Shown here piece by piece: positions 16,398 to 24,957 of a stretch of 33,669 bases of DNA. Origin of the DNA: Acidobacteriaceae bacterium (GTDB lineage: Bacteria > Actinomycetota > Actinomycetes > Mycobacteriales > Mycobacteriaceae); NCBI GenBank assembly GCA_903970215.1, contig CAJCHX010000382.1, positions 1-33,669 on the forward strand, read 5' to 3'. The notes under the pieces are model-generated. The model was given only the letters and a program-made list of their open reading frames with translations. It did no database searches and was not told the origin of the DNA. The stretch's first letter is position 1. Every line of letters begins with the position of its first letter. The translations under genes were made by a program, and so were the position numbers.

Positions 16398-16885
16398 GTC
16401 GGGATTCCGGCACGCCGGATGGTTGGTATAGCGATGCCCAATGCTCGGTACTGCTCGATTGGGTTCATGAATTCGCGCTGCTGCTTGATCTTCCCGTTCT
16501 CGAACAGGAAGGAGTGCAGGAAGTGGTTGCGGTAATAGCCTATCGGGTAACCTGGGAACACGATCTGGCCTTCGCCGTCACACTCGGCCCAGAATCGGTT
16601 CGGGTCCTGGGTGTCGAATATCTCGACGTTGGTCCAGGCCCAGTCAGGAAAGCACTGCAGCGACCATACGCCGTGCTCCCCCAGCCGGTCCCGGCCGGTG
16701 ATCGCGATCGGCTGGCCGGTGTCATTGGTCCAGAGGCCGCCGACGCCATCTTCAGTGAACAGCAAATGGCGACGCAACCGGTCTTCCCCGCGTGTGGTCA
16801 GATAGGTTTCGACGATCGCGCGGTTGTGCCGGCGCACCTCGTCATCGGTCGGCGGAACGTTCGTGGCAGGTTCGGTGTTGAGCAC
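16394..16885 (-). CDS. phzB: PhzB (PhzA/B family), phenazine condensation catalyst
   Basis: 163 residues of the NTF2-like PhzA/B family: DDEVRRHNRAIVETYL, RLLFTEDGVGGLWT-type segment (here RRHLLFTEDGVGGLWT), SLQCFPDWAWTNVEIF, and PGYPIGYYRNHFLHSF followed by QQREFMNP. His71 and Glu138 align with the acid/base residues described near 73 and 140 in Burkholderia PhzA. It catalyses joining of two aminoketone molecules to the tricyclic precursor. Only one A/B copy is present, as in most non-Pseudomonas clusters. It lies 153 bases downstream of the monooxygenase and overlaps phzC by four bases. Confidence 0.92.
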   Translation of the reverse strand: MLNTEPATNVPPTDDEVRRHNRAIVETYLTTRGEDRLRRHLLFTEDGVGGLWTNDTGQPIAITGRDRLGEHGVWSLQCFPDWAWTNVEIFDTQDPNRFWAECDGEGQIVFPGYPIGYYRNHFLHSFLFENGKIKQQREFMNPIEQYRALGIAIPTIRRAGIPT

Positions 16886-17038
16886 GCTCGTATCTCCCTA
16901 CTTGTGATGCGGTGGCCACAGTCCCAGCGCATGCCGGGACCTGAGGTAGGTGTGGTGGTGCGAATGGCGCGGTACAGAGCGACCCTGCCCCGACCGCGCT
17001 GGAATCGGTGTGCGATGAAAAAGGAGAAGCCGTTCTTG

Positions 17039-18409
17039 TCAGCGGCGACGGCGCAGGTTTCCGGCCAGGACCCGCGCCATAGTTCCGGGCCGCATCAGCG
17101 TGGTCGGAAGGACGAGTAGGTACTGCACCTTCAAGAACCGCTCCGCCAGAACACTGTCGCGCTCAGCGGCGGTCAAGACCATGTTGATATATGCGTTGAC
17201 CATCCGCACTGAGAGCGGGCGGGGTCCTTCGACTTGCGGAATGGACAGGTCGCTTCCAGTGGCCATCTGCCACGTGACACCTAGCGGCTTCGACACAGCC
17301 TTGAAAAACCGCTGGGCCAGCCGGTCCGTGCCGTCCTGAAGCGTTTTCTGGAGGGTCTCCGCCTGGATGGCGGCCACGGTCATGCCCTGGGCATAGATCG
17401 GGTTGAAACTGCAGATCGCATCACCGACGACAAGCAGGCCTTCTGGGAACCGGGACAGCTTCTCGTACCGACGACGTATGGTCGCCGGGAACCGATGCGC
17501 AACAGCCTCGCTTAGCGGCTCCGCGTCGCGGATCGACGCGAACACGTGTGGCGGGACGATCGGCTCGGCGAACGCCAGGAACCCGGCCTGGTCGGTCGGC
17601 GGGTGGTGGCCGCCGTATCCGATCAGGGTCAAAATCCAACGGCCGTCTTCCTGCTCCAGGTATTCGGCACCGGTCGGCCGCGTCGGAGTGTGCCCAATGA
17701 TCACGACCTTCTCCCTGCCCATCGAGCCGGGGGCAGGCCGAAGGTACTGGCTGACATACAGGAGGTCGACCTGCAGCGACTCCTCCGGCGGGAGTTGGTA
17801 CCCCATCGCGTCCAGCCACTTGGTAGCTCGTCCGGCGCGCCCGGTCGCGTCGACCACCAGGTCGGCGTGTACGAGATCGGTAGTACCGTCCCCGGCGTAC
17901 AGGACCTCGACGCCGAGAACCCGTGCATTGTCATCGGTCGTTTCCAGACCGACCACCTGACAGCCGTCGATCAGCTTGACATTCGGCAGTCCCATGACCC
18001 GGGTGCGTACCAAGCTCTCCAGGTGCGGCCGACTAGGCTGGTATGTGTCGGAAAGTTCGGTGTACTCACCCGTCATGCAGAGCAGATGGCCGCCCAGGTT
18101 GTTCCGCAATTCGGCGGGCGAACTGACGATCGGCGCCCCACCGGCCACGAAATCCTCAAGCAGCCCCGGAAACAGTTCCTCGAAAATCTCGGCTCCGCGA
18201 GAAAGCAGTCCGTGAGCGTGCCGCCCCTGCGGCACGCCTCGCCGAGCGGCGACGCCCACCTCCGACACCCGGTCCCGTTCGATCAGCGTGATGCGGTCGT
18301 ACACGTCCGCGAGGACCCTCGCCGCGAGAAGGCCGGAGACACTCGCGCCCAACACTACCGCGTGACCACCTACCCACCTGTTCGGCGCCGATACGCCGTT
18401 TTTGTCCAT
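17039..18409 (-). CDS. FAD-dependent monooxygenase, phenazine tailoring candidate
   Basis: 456 residues from ATG 18409 (MDKNGVSAPN), preceded by duplicated GAGGGGGAA elements; GTG 18427 is an alternative. The Rossmann FAD motif is HAVVLGASVSGLLAARVL (16-33), a GxSxxG variant. DLVVDATGRAGR lies at 184-195, and the second FAD motif GLLVVGDAICSFNPIYAQGM is at 324-343. PQGRHAHGLL near residue 60 is typical of the geranylgeranyl-reductase-like hydroxylase group. It is the first gene of the phz operon. It probably hydroxylates the phenazine ring or a precursor; decarboxylative hydroxylation like PhzS is one option, but sequence alone cannot decide. Confidence 0.82.
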   Translation of the reverse strand: MDKNGVSAPNRWVGGHAVVLGASVSGLLAARVLADVYDRITLIERDRVSEVGVAARRGVPQGRHAHGLLSRGAEIFEELFPGLLEDFVAGGAPIVSSPAELRNNLGGHLLCMTGEYTELSDTYQPSRPHLESLVRTRVMGLPNVKLIDGCQVVGLETTDDNARVLGVEVLYAGDGTTDLVHADLVVDATGRAGRATKWLDAMGYQLPPEESLQVDLLYVSQYLRPAPGSMGREKVVIIGHTPTRPTGAEYLEQEDGRWILTLIGYGGHHPPTDQAGFLAFAEPIVPPHVFASIRDAEPLSEAVAHRFPATIRRRYEKLSRFPEGLLVVGDAICSFNPIYAQGMTVAAIQAETLQKTLQDGTDRLAQRFFKAVSKPLGVTWQMATGSDLSIPQVEGPRPLSVRMVNAYINMVLTAAERDSVLAERFLKVQYLLVLPTTLMRPGTMARVLAGNLRRRR

Positions 18410-18412
18410 ACC

Positions 18413-18438
18413 ACTGTTCCCCCTCACTGTTCCCCCTC
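18413..18438 (-). repeat. Tandem 13-bp duplication of the ribosome binding site region
   Basis: ACTGTTCCCCCTC occurs twice in direct tandem (18413-18425 and 18426-18438), just upstream of the monooxygenase ATG. On the transcribed strand this gives two GAGGGGGAA Shine-Dalgarno-like elements. The nearer one is suitably spaced for ATG 18409 and the other for GTG 18427. Confidence 0.6.
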
Positions 18439-19439
18439 AGCCTTCCTGGTATCAGTTGTATGTTGCGCGCGATGACGGCGCCGGCGGCGTCACTACGCTG
18501 GGCGAATGTCATATGTCGAATTGATTGTTCACAACCCTGGCCGATTCGGATAGCAGACACCGATATCTGGCCGAAAAGTTCCATCGGGCATCACCGCCTG
18601 AAGGATCTGGTCCATAAATAACCTTCTGAAGACGCCTCATTCACCCGGAGGCCCCAGGGGGCTGGCGTTCTCGCGGTGGCGATTGGTTCGCCCGTTTTCG
18701 TGATCAGGTATCTGAGCGCATCGACACTGCGGGCGGCCGGTGGTCGGGCAGGCGCGGCGCCTCGCGTAGGGCGATGTTGGCTGACCGGTCAGGCGCACGG
18801 CTGGGATTCACGGGCACGCGAGACGCCCCGCAGTGGGAGGTCGCCCCCCGCCACGGCCGCGTTTGCAGGCGCGCCGCCAGTCGCGTTTACATTCGGCCTC
18901 GGTCTTCCTCCCGCGCACAGCGCGGCGTTGCTCGCGTTCGCACTCGGCGACCAGCGGGTCGGAGCGAGACGTCCTACGCCCAAGTCGGCCCAGCCGGATC
19001 CGCAGGGCGCCCGCCTCCAGGCCGTCGCCTTCCACACCCGAAAGCACCCGACGAGCCCCACCACCACACCCACACCCCGGCCGGACAGAACAAACCGGAC
19101 CTATCGCGAGAAGCCGGGCACCGGGAGACCCACCGGCCCTCGGTCACATGATGCCTGGCGCACTGACACGGCAACCAGGCAAACGACGCCGGTGCAGCAC
19201 TCAACCGACAGAGCCGCGTGCCCACCACAGCGGTTATAAGTGCCGCGAACGTGAATATCGGCCACGCGAGCCGCACTCGATGGAACGAATCAGCCAATAC
19301 TGCGCCACCTGCGGTGGCCGGACCTCGGGACACCATATATTCGCCGTGCATACCGGAAACCTCGATGGTGTCCGCATCGTTGTGCAAACTTGCGGCGTGC
19401 ATCGACCGCGATCACATTCACGTCAATGGAGGTAACCAA
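18439..19439. other. Long divergent intergenic region between the two arms of the cluster
   Basis: About 1 kb between the minus-strand phz operon and the plus-strand arm. AT-richer DNA at 18500-18630 is the natural place for the phz promoter, but no hexamer pair stands out. A minus-strand stretch near 18820-18950 reads like a charged protein fragment (AECEREQRRAVRGRKTEAEC) with no start or family, perhaps a relic. Open frames on both strands at 18676-19239 are low-complexity and look non-coding. A leader of more than 200 bases precedes the next gene. Confidence 0.4.
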
Positions 19440-20552
19440 ATGCCCATCTCCACCGCTGACAAACTGCTTCGGCTCTCCCTGACCACATTCCCGTTCATAA
19501 ATGAATCGCAGTTCTTCCCGGCGCTCTCGACTTACAAGGTTGACAGAGTCTTCGATCTTGCCCAATTCGAGGAGGCCATGGAGCACTTCTTTCGGGGGAA
19601 TCCACTCTTCTCCAAATGCCATCTGATAGAGCTGACCTTCGATTCTCCTCAGGATTTCCCCCTTTCATCCTTTCAAGGACTACTCTCGGAAAAATATGAA
19701 AGCTACTATGACGGCTTACTGGTCGCCTCCATCACCTATCGCTCCGAACCACACATGCAGGGAATTTTTACCTGCGTACCATTCCCGCTGCAAGACGGAT
19801 ACAAATGCTTCCGCTTCCATCAGGCGCTGATGAAGACCTTGAAGGCTCGCCGGGACGAATTCCAGATTGCCCGAGGCCTCGAAGATCTGGGGATCCGACC
19901 CGACGAGCTGGCGGACTTCGTGCCACCCGTCGAGAAATCGCACTCCAGCGAGGTTAAAGAACTCCCCGTCACGTTCATCGAAAGCCGTGGTGTGCCAACC
20001 AAGATAGGCCCCTATTTGGCTAAAATGAAAACGGAGTTCCTTGAACGCGACTGTGAAAATATGTTCATTCTCAAGAATAGTCTGTACTCACCAGGTCTGC
20101 CGCTCGGCAACTCCCTCCTCTTTCTGACAGTGCCGCGAAGCATCGTCACGCGAAGCACGGGACTCCAGATCCGTGACTATTACCACACCGAGGAGCAAAA
20201 GCAGATGGACCTACTGTCTCGCATCAGTCTGCGAGACGACTTTTTCGAGGCCGGCCAGGCCAGAATCGGCGGAATGATTGCCACGCCCAACGTCTTTTGC
20301 GTCAATAATTACGGCGATGTATCGGCGTGCGACGGCTCAGAAATTGCCGGAAACCAAGGCACGCTCACCAAGTATCAATGGCATATGCCGATGATCGTGT
20401 TGGGGCTCGCAGCGGGCGAGAGGTCCGGACTCTCCTTTACAATCACTATTCGAGACAAGGCTTTCAACTTCGAGACGGTCGCTCGTGCCTCCCATCAGGA
20501 GGACATCGGCAAAGGGGATGTCGAAATCAGCCGGACGGAGTCGGTCGCATGA
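19440..20552 (+). CDS. Condensation-domain-like protein with degenerate HHxxxDG motif
   Basis: 370 residues from ATG 19440 (MPISTADKLL), chosen for GGAGG at 19429-19433. The fold looks like the CAT/NRPS-condensation superfamily: FDLAQFEEAMEHFFRGNPLF (38-57) resembles the N-terminal FdleaLe.Al..l..rhp.L element, and VFCVNNYGDVSACDG near the C-terminus resembles the family's NyGrv strand. Where HHxxxDG is expected, residues 114-120 read PFPLQDG: both histidines are lost but DG is kept. Codon use is clearly more AT-rich than in the neighbours, which suggests separate acquisition. It may be a non-catalytic relative or an acyltransferase using another mechanism. Role in phenazine decoration is speculative. 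Confidence 0.6.
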   Translation: MPISTADKLLRLSLTTFPFINESQFFPALSTYKVDRVFDLAQFEEAMEHFFRGNPLFSKCHLIELTFDSPQDFPLSSFQGLLSEKYESYYDGLLVASITYRSEPHMQGIFTCVPFPLQDGYKCFRFHQALMKTLKARRDEFQIARGLEDLGIRPDELADFVPPVEKSHSSEVKELPVTFIESRGVPTKIGPYLAKMKTEFLERDCENMFILKNSLYSPGLPLGNSLLFLTVPRSIVTRSTGLQIRDYYHTEEQKQMDLLSRISLRDDFFEAGQARIGGMIATPNVFCVNNYGDVSACDGSEIAGNQGTLTKYQWHMPMIVLGLAAGERSGLSFTITIRDKAFNFETVARASHQEDIGKGDVEISRTESVA

Positions 20553-20930
20553 ATCGCCGGTGTCGGTAATATCTCTGTGCTGTTTCGCAGGCACGCCTGA
20601 ACGGCAGTCTCAGGCTCGTCCGATAGTGCGGGCGGCCACCACCGGCACCGACGGTCTCTGGACGACCGGTCTCGGGTAACTGGTCGTCCAGAGATCGACT
20701 GGGTGACCCCGCTGCTGGTCCGCTTAAGTGCTTCCCGGACCGGGGTCTGGTCGAACATCGAGACCTGCTCCGAACCGCCCGAAGCACTGAACCCGACGGC
20801 ACAACGCCGTGGGTCTCGTGACGGCCTATCGGCCATCACGGATGAAGTCTGTCTGGAGCGCGGTTCCGATGTCGCCTGCTGCAGCTCCGGCGCCCGGACG
20901 CTCCTCCAACGAGATTGAAAGGGTCCTGCC
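20553..20930. other. Intergenic region with a hairpin at 20655-20694
   Basis: TCTCTGGACGACC (20655-20667) pairs perfectly with GGTCGTCCAGAGA (20682-20694) around a 14-base loop. No T-run follows, so it is either a weak terminator for the condensation-like gene or an operator. The minus strand near 20720-20770 reads FDQTPVREALKR, faintly like a GntR helix-turn-helix, but no gene surrounds it. Confidence 0.45.
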
Positions 20931-22445
20931 ATGTCCCACTCCGTCGAACCGGCCGACGTCTTGATCGTCGGCGGCGGGTCTGCCGGCGCGGTGCTCGCTG
21001 CGCGGCTGAGCGAGAACCCTGCCCGGCGCGTCGTGCTGCTCGAGGCCGGGCCGGACTACGGCCCCACTCGGTTCCCCGCCGCGCTGCTCGACGCCAACCG
21101 CATCGCCGATCTCGATCACGACTGGGGATACACCTCAAGGGGCGGGCGACTGAGCCCCGAGATCGCCGCACTGCGCGGCAAGGTGATCGGCGGGTGTTCC
21201 GCGGTCAACGTCGGCGCCGCCCACCGCGCCCGCGCCAGCGACTTCGCCCGATGGGCCGAGCAAGGACTCGACGACTGGAGCTTCACTGACGTTTTGCCGT
21301 ATTTCCGCGCCCTGGAAAACACCTCCACCGGCCATGACGAGTTTCACGGGCGAAGCGGGCCGATGCCCGTGCACCAACTGACCGACACCGAGCTGACCCC
21401 CGCGCACATGGCCTTCATCGACGCCGCGGTCGCCCGTGGCAACAAACGGATCGCCGACTTCAACGGCACCGAGCAGGGCGGCGTCGGAGCCTTCGCAGTC
21501 AACGTCCGCGACGGGATCCGGCAGAACACAGCACTGGTCTACCTCACCGCTGAGGTGCGCGCTCGCCCGAATCTCACCGTGCACGGTGCCGTCACCGTCG
21601 ACCGGGTCCTGTTCCGCGGTACGAGTGCTACCGGAGTAGTCGCCGCCGACGGGACCGTGCACAACGCCGACGAGGTGATCCTTTCTGCCGGGACCTACGG
21701 AAGCGCCGCGATCCTGCTGCGCTCCGGCATCGGACCCGCCGGGGACCTGACGTCGCTCGGCATCGAGCCCCACGCCGACCTACCCGTCGGACAACACCTG
21801 CAAGACCACCCCTTCTTTCATACGATCTACGCACTTGCCCCGGGGCGAGCGGAGACGGCCCCTGCCCTCGGCGCGCTGCTGTGGACCGCCTCCAGCGAGG
21901 CCGCGGACGGCGAACTCGACCTGCACATAGTCGCCGTGCATCCCAACGGGGCTCCGTTCATGCCCACCGGCGGCGTCATCGCGCTGTCCACGGCTCTCGT
22001 GCTCCCCGACGCACACGGCGCACTGCGCCTCGCCAGCCGCGATCCGCTTTCCCAGCCTCTGATCGACCACAACTACCTCGGCACCGACCGCGACCGTCAG
22101 CGCATGCTCGAAGGCGTACAACTCGCCCGCGATCTGGCCCGTCACCCGGCACTCACGCCATCGCTCGCGGGGCTTCTGATCCCACGCGAACTGCCCGGCG
22201 AAGCCGCGCAACTGATGCAGATGGTCGAATCCAACCTCTCCATCTACGGTCACCCCACCTCCACCGTCCCTATGGGTGCAGCCGACTCGCCTCAGGCCGT
22301 CGTCGACTCCCGCGGAGCCGTGCACGGGTTCGCCGCATTGCGTGTCGTGGACGCCTCGATCATCCCGTACGTGCCCTCCAGCGTCACTAACCTCACCACG
22401 ATCATGCTCGCCGAACGGATCGCCCACCTCGTCTATAGCCGCTGA
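20931..22445 (+). CDS. GMC-family FAD alcohol oxidoreductase
   Basis: 504 residues. ADP-binding motif DVLIVGGGSAGAVLAARLSE (9-28), GMC signature 1 region LRGKVIGGCSAVNVGAAHRA, signature 2 around DEVILSAGTYGSAAILLRSGI, and C-terminal YGHPTSTVPMG with the catalytic His, then VVDASIIPYVPSSVTN. Choline-dehydrogenase-like GMC enzymes oxidise primary alcohols to aldehydes. In this cluster it might act on a hydroxymethyl-phenazine, opposing or completing the EhpF/EhpG reduction, or on an unrelated substrate. AAAGGG precedes ATG 20931. It stands between the condensation-like and Arr-like genes on the plus-strand arm. Confidence 0.88.
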   Translation: MSHSVEPADVLIVGGGSAGAVLAARLSENPARRVVLLEAGPDYGPTRFPAALLDANRIADLDHDWGYTSRGGRLSPEIAALRGKVIGGCSAVNVGAAHRARASDFARWAEQGLDDWSFTDVLPYFRALENTSTGHDEFHGRSGPMPVHQLTDTELTPAHMAFIDAAVARGNKRIADFNGTEQGGVGAFAVNVRDGIRQNTALVYLTAEVRARPNLTVHGAVTVDRVLFRGTSATGVVAADGTVHNADEVILSAGTYGSAAILLRSGIGPAGDLTSLGIEPHADLPVGQHLQDHPFFHTIYALAPGRAETAPALGALLWTASSEAADGELDLHIVAVHPNGAPFMPTGGVIALSTALVLPDAHGALRLASRDPLSQPLIDHNYLGTDRDRQRMLEGVQLARDLARHPALTPSLAGLLIPRELPGEAAQLMQMVESNLSIYGHPTSTVPMGAADSPQAVVDSRGAVHGFAALRVVDASIIPYVPSSVTNLTTIMLAERIAHLVYSR

Positions 22446-22631
22446 TACCGCTTGCTGCGTCTCCCAGAACGGTTGTCCCGTTGTACCGCTGTCACGTCAC
22501 GAGGCCCATGAGCCTTGCGCTCCACGGCATCTGGAACCACGCGGCGTGGCGCATGCCTTCCCGCGGATTATGAGTCAGCGTCCGGCAATCGAACAGATTC
22601 CGTAGTCCACCGACCATAAGGAGATGACCAA

Positions 22632-23381
22632 GTGAACACCAACAGTCCCCTCGCAGAGTACGTCGCAGGCGGTCTCACCCACCGGGACCCGGCGAGGAGC
22701 GGGGCGGTATACTACCACGGTTCCGGGGTGCAGCTTGCGGTCGGTGCCCGTCTCCGGGCGGAGCGCGACGGCTATGTCTATCTGAGCCGTACCAGGGATT
22801 GGGCGGACGCGTTTGCGTACAGGGATGCGGCGTCAAGGGCTGTGAGTGGCGCCATGAATACTGTTCTCCGGCAGGGTCCGTCGTCGGCCGCGGGGCTGCT
22901 CAACGCCACGGTCTCACACGTTGCAGGATATGTGTACTCATGCTCGACGGTCGGTGCGGTCAAACAGGATCCCGACTTCCCTGCGGAGCAGAGATCGGCC
23001 CGTACCTTGGCGCCGACGACGGTAACTGCCGTCACGTCGGGTGAGGTCCGGTCGTGGCGGGAGCTCACTTCGATCACCGGCCCTCACCAACGGTGGGACA
23101 CCCCAGCGGATCACGTGTACGACGCGGACGGATACCTGCTTCCGCCGCGATCGTGGGTGCAATGGGGTTACACCGCGGCGGACCTCCAGCCGTTGGGCAA
23201 GTGGTTCCCCAACCAAGGTGTCTGGGAGAACGCCGCGGACCAGGCTCTGTTCATCGTGAGTGAATTCTCGTTGCCGCTGATTCCTCATCCAGCGCGTACG
23301 CAGATCCTCGACGCTATATCGATGCGACTGCCGCTTAAGCCCGCCACAGTGAAGTTCGCAGGGTGTGCATGGTGGCCCTGA
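22632..23381 (+). CDS. Arr-like ADP-ribosyltransferase-fold protein
   Basis: 249 residues; AAGGAGATG at 22618-22626 serves ATG/GTG around 22632. The N-terminal 115 residues follow rifamycin ADP-ribosyltransferase (Arr): VYYHGSGVQLAVGARL with His29, GYVYLSRTRDWADAF with Tyr50, then GYVYSCSTVGAVKQDPDFP with Asp113. This gives the His-Tyr-Asp triad in the right order, and EVRSWREL follows as in Arr. Compared with Arr (about 140 residues) it has an insertion between the Tyr and Asp strands and about 100 extra C-terminal residues rich in Trp and Pro. It could inactivate an antibiotic, modify a target for self-protection, or be a toxin. Partner and substrate are unknown. Confidence 0.6.
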   Translation: MNTNSPLAEYVAGGLTHRDPARSGAVYYHGSGVQLAVGARLRAERDGYVYLSRTRDWADAFAYRDAASRAVSGAMNTVLRQGPSSAAGLLNATVSHVAGYVYSCSTVGAVKQDPDFPAEQRSARTLAPTTVTAVTSGEVRSWRELTSITGPHQRWDTPADHVYDADGYLLPPRSWVQWGYTAADLQPLGKWFPNQGVWENAADQALFIVSEFSLPLIPHPARTQILDAISMRLPLKPATVKFAGCAWWP

Positions 23382-23439
23382 AACCGCTCGGCGTTCGGTC
23401 GCCGCGTTCGGCACACTCAGGACCGAAATACAGAGCCCA

Positions 23440-23672
23440 AGGGCGAACGTCGAGTGGATATCCGATGTTCGGACAGTGGTCTTACTTCGAGTGTACTCGG
23501 TGATCACGACGCTAACTTCTGGTGGCAGCTCGGCCGCATACTGCGGGTAGACGACGCTGAAGCTGGGCGCAGTTCCTATGGCCGTGGTCACACAACCCAG
23601 CAGCGATGGGCTGTCAATCACCACGCCGATCGTCAAGGACGACATTCTCGGCGAAGTGGAACGGCTCACCAA
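23440..23672 (-). pseudogene. Possible response-regulator N-terminal remnant
   Basis: The minus strand reads SSLTIGVVIDSPSLLGCVTT, then AIGTAPSFSVV and VSVVITEY, resembling the start of a NarL/LuxR-type receiver domain. The expected remainder and the LuxR helix-turn-helix are absent; the frame then runs antisense through the Arr-like gene. A short remnant is the most likely reading. Otherwise 23382-23695 shows nothing. Confidence 0.25.
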
Positions 23673-23695
23673 TGGAAGTCCTCATTGCTTGGCCA

Positions 23696-24910
23696 CTAAA
23701 AGTGCGCGTCCGTGTGGCCATGGGTTGAGCTACTACGAAGACTTCTCTGTCGAATCATCAGAACAATCGCTGCCACTGTTAGTATGATTGCGCCGATAGC
23801 AGATACTGCACCGGCTGGTGAGGTCAGTTTGAGTGACGGCCCGAGCACGAGGCTACCGAGAGCAAAGCCGACGCCCAGTGCGGCGTACTGCAGAGAAAAG
23901 GCTGTGGCTCGCCGGTCAGGTTGGACACTTTGTTGGATGTGAAACGACAGCGCAGTGACCGTCGGCCCTTCGATGAATCCGGCCAACACGAATATGACGA
24001 CGAGCGAGAAAGCGTTGCCTGCGAATAGGCCCGCCGAAATGAGTACGATCGCCAACGACACGAGCAATACCGCTGCGTCACTTTGTGCGTCTCTGTGCGG
24101 TGGGCGGCGTGAGCCCACCGTTACGGCACCCAATCCGGTGGCGGCAGCATAGGCACCGAGCGCTATGACCGCTATGCCCGGATGGCCGGTCTGGGTGAAG
24201 GCAGGCACAGCCGCAACGGCCAGGACACCGAGCGAGAGTCGGAGTATCGCGGACAGCATCAGCGTGATCCGTAGGGGCTGGAGGAGAGGAGCGAATCCTC
24301 CGCTCGCGCGGTGTGGTTCGTCGAGACGGACGAATGGGCCGAGAAATATGCAGGCGAGGGCGGCAGCGAACGCAGGCATGGCAACGGCGGGAAGCAGCAT
24401 CGCTCGATCGGCACCGGTAGCCAGCGCTGCGATGATCACCGGCGCTGCGCCCCAGCAGAGTTGGTTGAGTGCGCTGTCGATGGACAGCGCGCTCACGACC
24501 GCCGGCGCGGGCACCAACCGGGTCAAGCGAGATCTCAGTGCGCCGGGTACCCCTGCAGCGATCACACCGACAAGCCCTCCAAGCACGACCGCCGCGGATA
24601 GGTGGTGGCTGTTGAGCGACCATGCCATCAGGGCGAACCCGGCACCTTGCAGGGCCAGGCAGAGCGCTAGCGCACTACGCGCAGGCCAGGCGTCCGCCAG
24701 TCGACCCATGAGCGGGGATCCGATGATCTCACCGACGGTGTGAGCGGCGACCAGGATCCCGCCGGCCCCGTACGACCCAGTGGCCTGCAGGGCGACCAGC
24801 ACCAGGGCCAGGGGTGCCATCGCAACAGGTAATCGTGAACCGACAGTGGCAAGAGCCCACGGCAAGAATCCCCGAGACCTCACCACTGCCGTGATGTCCC
24901 TCGTGCGCAT
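23696..24910 (-). CDS. MFS efflux transporter
   Basis: 404 residues with about 12 hydrophobic segments. The first TM follows a short basic N-terminus (MRTRDITAVVRSRGFLPWAL), and the loop between TM2 and TM3 carries GSPLMGRLADAWPAR, the MFS motif-A-like GxLaDr element. The C-terminal half has GFIEGPTVTALSFHIQQSVQ and ends in a short charged tail. It is probably a proton-coupled drug exporter, at the edge of the phenazine island, so export of or resistance to the product is plausible. It is divergent from the CGNR regulator gene, with an operator-like repeat cluster between them. Confidence 0.88.
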   Translation of the reverse strand: MRTRDITAVVRSRGFLPWALATVGSRLPVAMAPLALVLVALQATGSYGAGGILVAAHTVGEIIGSPLMGRLADAWPARSALALCLALQGAGFALMAWSLNSHHLSAAVVLGGLVGVIAAGVPGALRSRLTRLVPAPAVVSALSIDSALNQLCWGAAPVIIAALATGADRAMLLPAVAMPAFAAALACIFLGPFVRLDEPHRASGGFAPLLQPLRITLMLSAILRLSLGVLAVAAVPAFTQTGHPGIAVIALGAYAAATGLGAVTVGSRRPPHRDAQSDAAVLLVSLAIVLISAGLFAGNAFSLVVIFVLAGFIEGPTVTALSFHIQQSVQPDRRATAFSLQYAALGVGFALGSLVLGPSLKLTSPAGAVSAIGAIILTVAAIVLMIRQRSLRSSSTHGHTDAHF

Positions 24911-24957
24911 TGCTCCAGCTCCCCAGGATCGATTGCGGTCGGTAACCAGCAGTATGC

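Noticed and set aside
18676-19239. A 187-codon plus-strand frame in the divergent intergenic region
   Set aside because: Low-complexity Arg/Pro/Thr-rich composition, no Shine-Dalgarno, no domain; overlapping frames on both strands are equally open, as expected from GC-rich DNA.
20720-20770. GntR-like helix-turn-helix fragment (FDQTPVREALKR) on the minus strand
   Set aside because: Only about 12 residues match, with no surrounding gene or effector domain; could be chance.
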